DNA of 64,000 nt from Candidatus Parcubacteria bacterium (GTDB taxonomy: Bacteria > Patescibacteria > Paceibacteria > UBA6257 > HR35): the NCBI GenBank assembly GCA_026004535.1, contig BPJI01000001.1, positions 124,001 through 188,000 of the forward strand, written 5' to 3'. The notes below the pieces were generated by a model. It saw only the letters and a program-made list of their open reading frames with translations, was not told the origin of the DNA and ran no database searches. A program made the translations under genes and the position numbers. Shown here one piece after another: positions 63,043 to 64,000 of the stretch (its first letter is position 1; each line of letters opens with the position of its first letter).

Positions 63043-63732
63043 TTATACAATATTTTTTACAATTTTGGCAAATTCTTCTGGATTTTCTTTATGATAACTA
63101 TGACCTCCAACAAAAGTTATTAATTTTGAACTTGAAATTAAATTTTTTAAAGTATGAGCGTCTTTAAAAGGAGTTATCTTGTCTTTTTCTCCCCAAAGTA
63201 AAATAGTTTTAACTTTGATTTCCTTTGCCTTTTCACTTAAATCTTGATTAATATTAGCCATTGTTTTTTTCATATTTTCATCAAAGAGAAAATAGTCATA
63301 GCTACCAACAAAAATCCGATAAAACATTTTCTTTAAAAAGAATGATAATTTTTGAGTAAGAATTTGCTCTGCTGGTTTAAAGATTTTAGCTAAAAAATTA
63401 AAAATTTTTTGTTTAATAGTTTTCCTTCTAATAATTGCTGGTGCATACAAAATTAAAGTTTTTATTTTTTGAGGAAATCTTAATGAATAAAGCATTGCTA
63501 AAGCACCACCAAAAGAATGCCCCAAAAGATAAAAATTTTCTAAATTTCTTAATTTTTCTTCTAAAAAATTTAAGTAATCATCAAAAGTATAAGGCCTATT
63601 AATTGGAGTTTTAAATCCCGGTAAATCAATTAAAATCATCTCAAAATCATTCTTTAAAATTTCAGCCACTTCTTTAAAAGAATCACTGCCACTTTTTGTC
63701 CAACCATGAATAATAACTAAAAGAGGTTTCAT
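63043..63732 (-). CDS. alpha/beta-hydrolase
   Basis: A 229-aa serine hydrolase: oxyanion region VIIHGWTKSGSD near 7-18, nucleophile elbow LLGHSFGGALA near 80-90, acid in LLWGEKDKITPF near 183-194 and catalytic His in VGGHSYHKENPEEF near 208-221. The triad is complete. Substrate cannot be predicted; relatives include carboxylesterases and lipases. It stands alone, divergent from the antitoxin-like gene. Confidence 0.85.
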   Translation of the reverse strand: MKPLLVIIHGWTKSGSDSFKEVAEILKNDFEMILIDLPGFKTPINRPYTFDDYLNFLEEKLRNLENFYLLGHSFGGALAMLYSLRFPQKIKTLILYAPAIIRRKTIKQKIFNFLAKIFKPAEQILTQKLSFFLKKMFYRIFVGSYDYFLFDENMKKTMANINQDLSEKAKEIKVKTILLWGEKDKITPFKDAHTLKNLISSSKLITFVGGHSYHKENPEEFAKIVKNIV

Positions 63733-63759
63733 TATATTATTATAAATATAATATTATGA

Positions 63760-63765
63760 TATAAT
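63760..63765 (+). promoter_or_regulatory. -10 box of the antitoxin-like gene
   Basis: TATAAT ends 9 nt before the ATG at 63775, so transcription would begin about 3 nt before the start codon. No clear -35 is seen. Confidence 0.5.
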
Positions 63766-63774
63766 GGTTATATA

Positions 63775-63984
63775 ATGGTAACCAAAACATCATCCAAAAA
63801 ATCTGAAAAACTTTTTAGAAAGCCTTTTGTTATTTTGACCTTAAATTATTGGAAAAAAATAGAAAATATTTTAGAGGATTTTGAAATGCTCACTTCCTCT
63901 TCATATCGAAAGAAAATTCAAAAAGCACGCTCGGAAAGAAAGTTATATTCCTCAGATGAAGTAAAAGAATTATTAAACCTGTAA
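63775..63984 (+). CDS. antitoxin-like small protein
   Basis: A 69-aa basic protein whose C-terminal half (IENILEDFEML, then SYRKKIQKARSERKLYSSDEVKELLNL) resembles Phd/YefM- or RelB-type antitoxins, which end in a helix that wraps the toxin. The cognate toxin gene would start just past the window edge at 64000. Assignment is by pattern only. Confidence 0.6.
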   Translation: MVTKTSSKKSEKLFRKPFVILTLNYWKKIENILEDFEMLTSSSYRKKIQKARSERKLYSSDEVKELLNL

Positions 63985-64000
63985 TATATTTATTTTAATG

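Overview
The window is AT-rich, gene-dense bacterial DNA that looks like a chromosome segment from a Candidate Phyla Radiation (Patescibacteria, probably Parcubacteria-like) organism. The reasons are: many genes overlap by 1-20 nt and lack visible Shine-Dalgarno sites; 23S rRNA carries two group I introns with LAGLIDADG ORFs; and the gene content is of a familiar reduced type (compact Mur enzymes, membrane-anchored Clp-like ATPase, lamin-tail and pilin-LamG surface proteins, YvcK next to bL33, archaeal-type ProRS, EndoQ). TGA behaves as a stop throughout, so the genetic code is standard. Lineage is an inference; no 16S rRNA gene is present.

Layout. 1-7.9 kb: small membrane proteins, a secreted 3D-domain protein, and a minus-strand cluster of MurE-like ligase, LCP protein, membrane Clp-like ATPase, small membrane protein and endonuclease Q, then tRNA-Pro and a broken tRNA-Pro copy. 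7.9-9.9 kb: a repeat-rich region and a decayed prepilin-LamG gene. 9.9-14 kb: tmRNA, PilB ATPase and a divergent class A PBP. 14-23.4 kb, minus strand: dnaN, dnaA, RNase HI, pgk, comM, recA, tRNA-Gly and ftsK. 23.5-26.9 kb: smpB, a VirB2-like protein, yvcK, rpmG, tRNA-Trp, an HD protein, tRNA-Leu and HPF. 26.9-32.9 kb: topA, a repeat array, dprA, a lamin-tail surface protein, an unknown gene with an attenuator-like leader, and an MscS-like helix protein. 33-38.2 kb: 23S rRNA with two introns, then 5S. 38.2-41.3 kb: trpS, rplJ, rplL, tRNA-Val and tRNA-Ala. 41.3-43.1 kb: a degenerate priA. 43.1-53.6 kb: one long elongasome operon (mreB, delta-prime-like, frr, rseP, proS, second mreB, mreC, mreD, PBP2) ending in a decayed thyX. 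54-55.5 kb: a second decayed prepilin-LamG gene. 55.6-59.7 kb: tRNA-Thr, khpA, scpB, dacA, mraY, murA. 59.7-64 kb: DegT aminotransferase, membrane-fused MurF, HicBA toxin-antitoxin, an alpha/beta hydrolase and an antitoxin-like protein at the edge.

How it works together. Most genes serve cell wall synthesis (MurA, MraY, MurE-like, MurF, PBP1A, PBP2, DacA, LCP, MreBCD), replication and recombination (DnaA, DnaN, delta-prime-like, RecA, TopA, DprA, PriA-like, FtsK, ScpB) and translation with rescue (tmRNA/SmpB, HPF, RRF, L10, L7/L12, L33, TrpRS, ProRS).

Three features stand out. First, the 23S gene has an intron splitting the sarcin-ricin loop and another at the peptidyl-transferase centre. 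Second, several families of short, often palindromic dispersed repeats occur between genes and also in frame inside conserved genes (topA, lamin-tail gene, priA, proS, murF, degT), much like Rickettsia palindromic elements. Third, many starts lie about 7 nt from a TATAAT box, which suggests frequent leaderless transcription.
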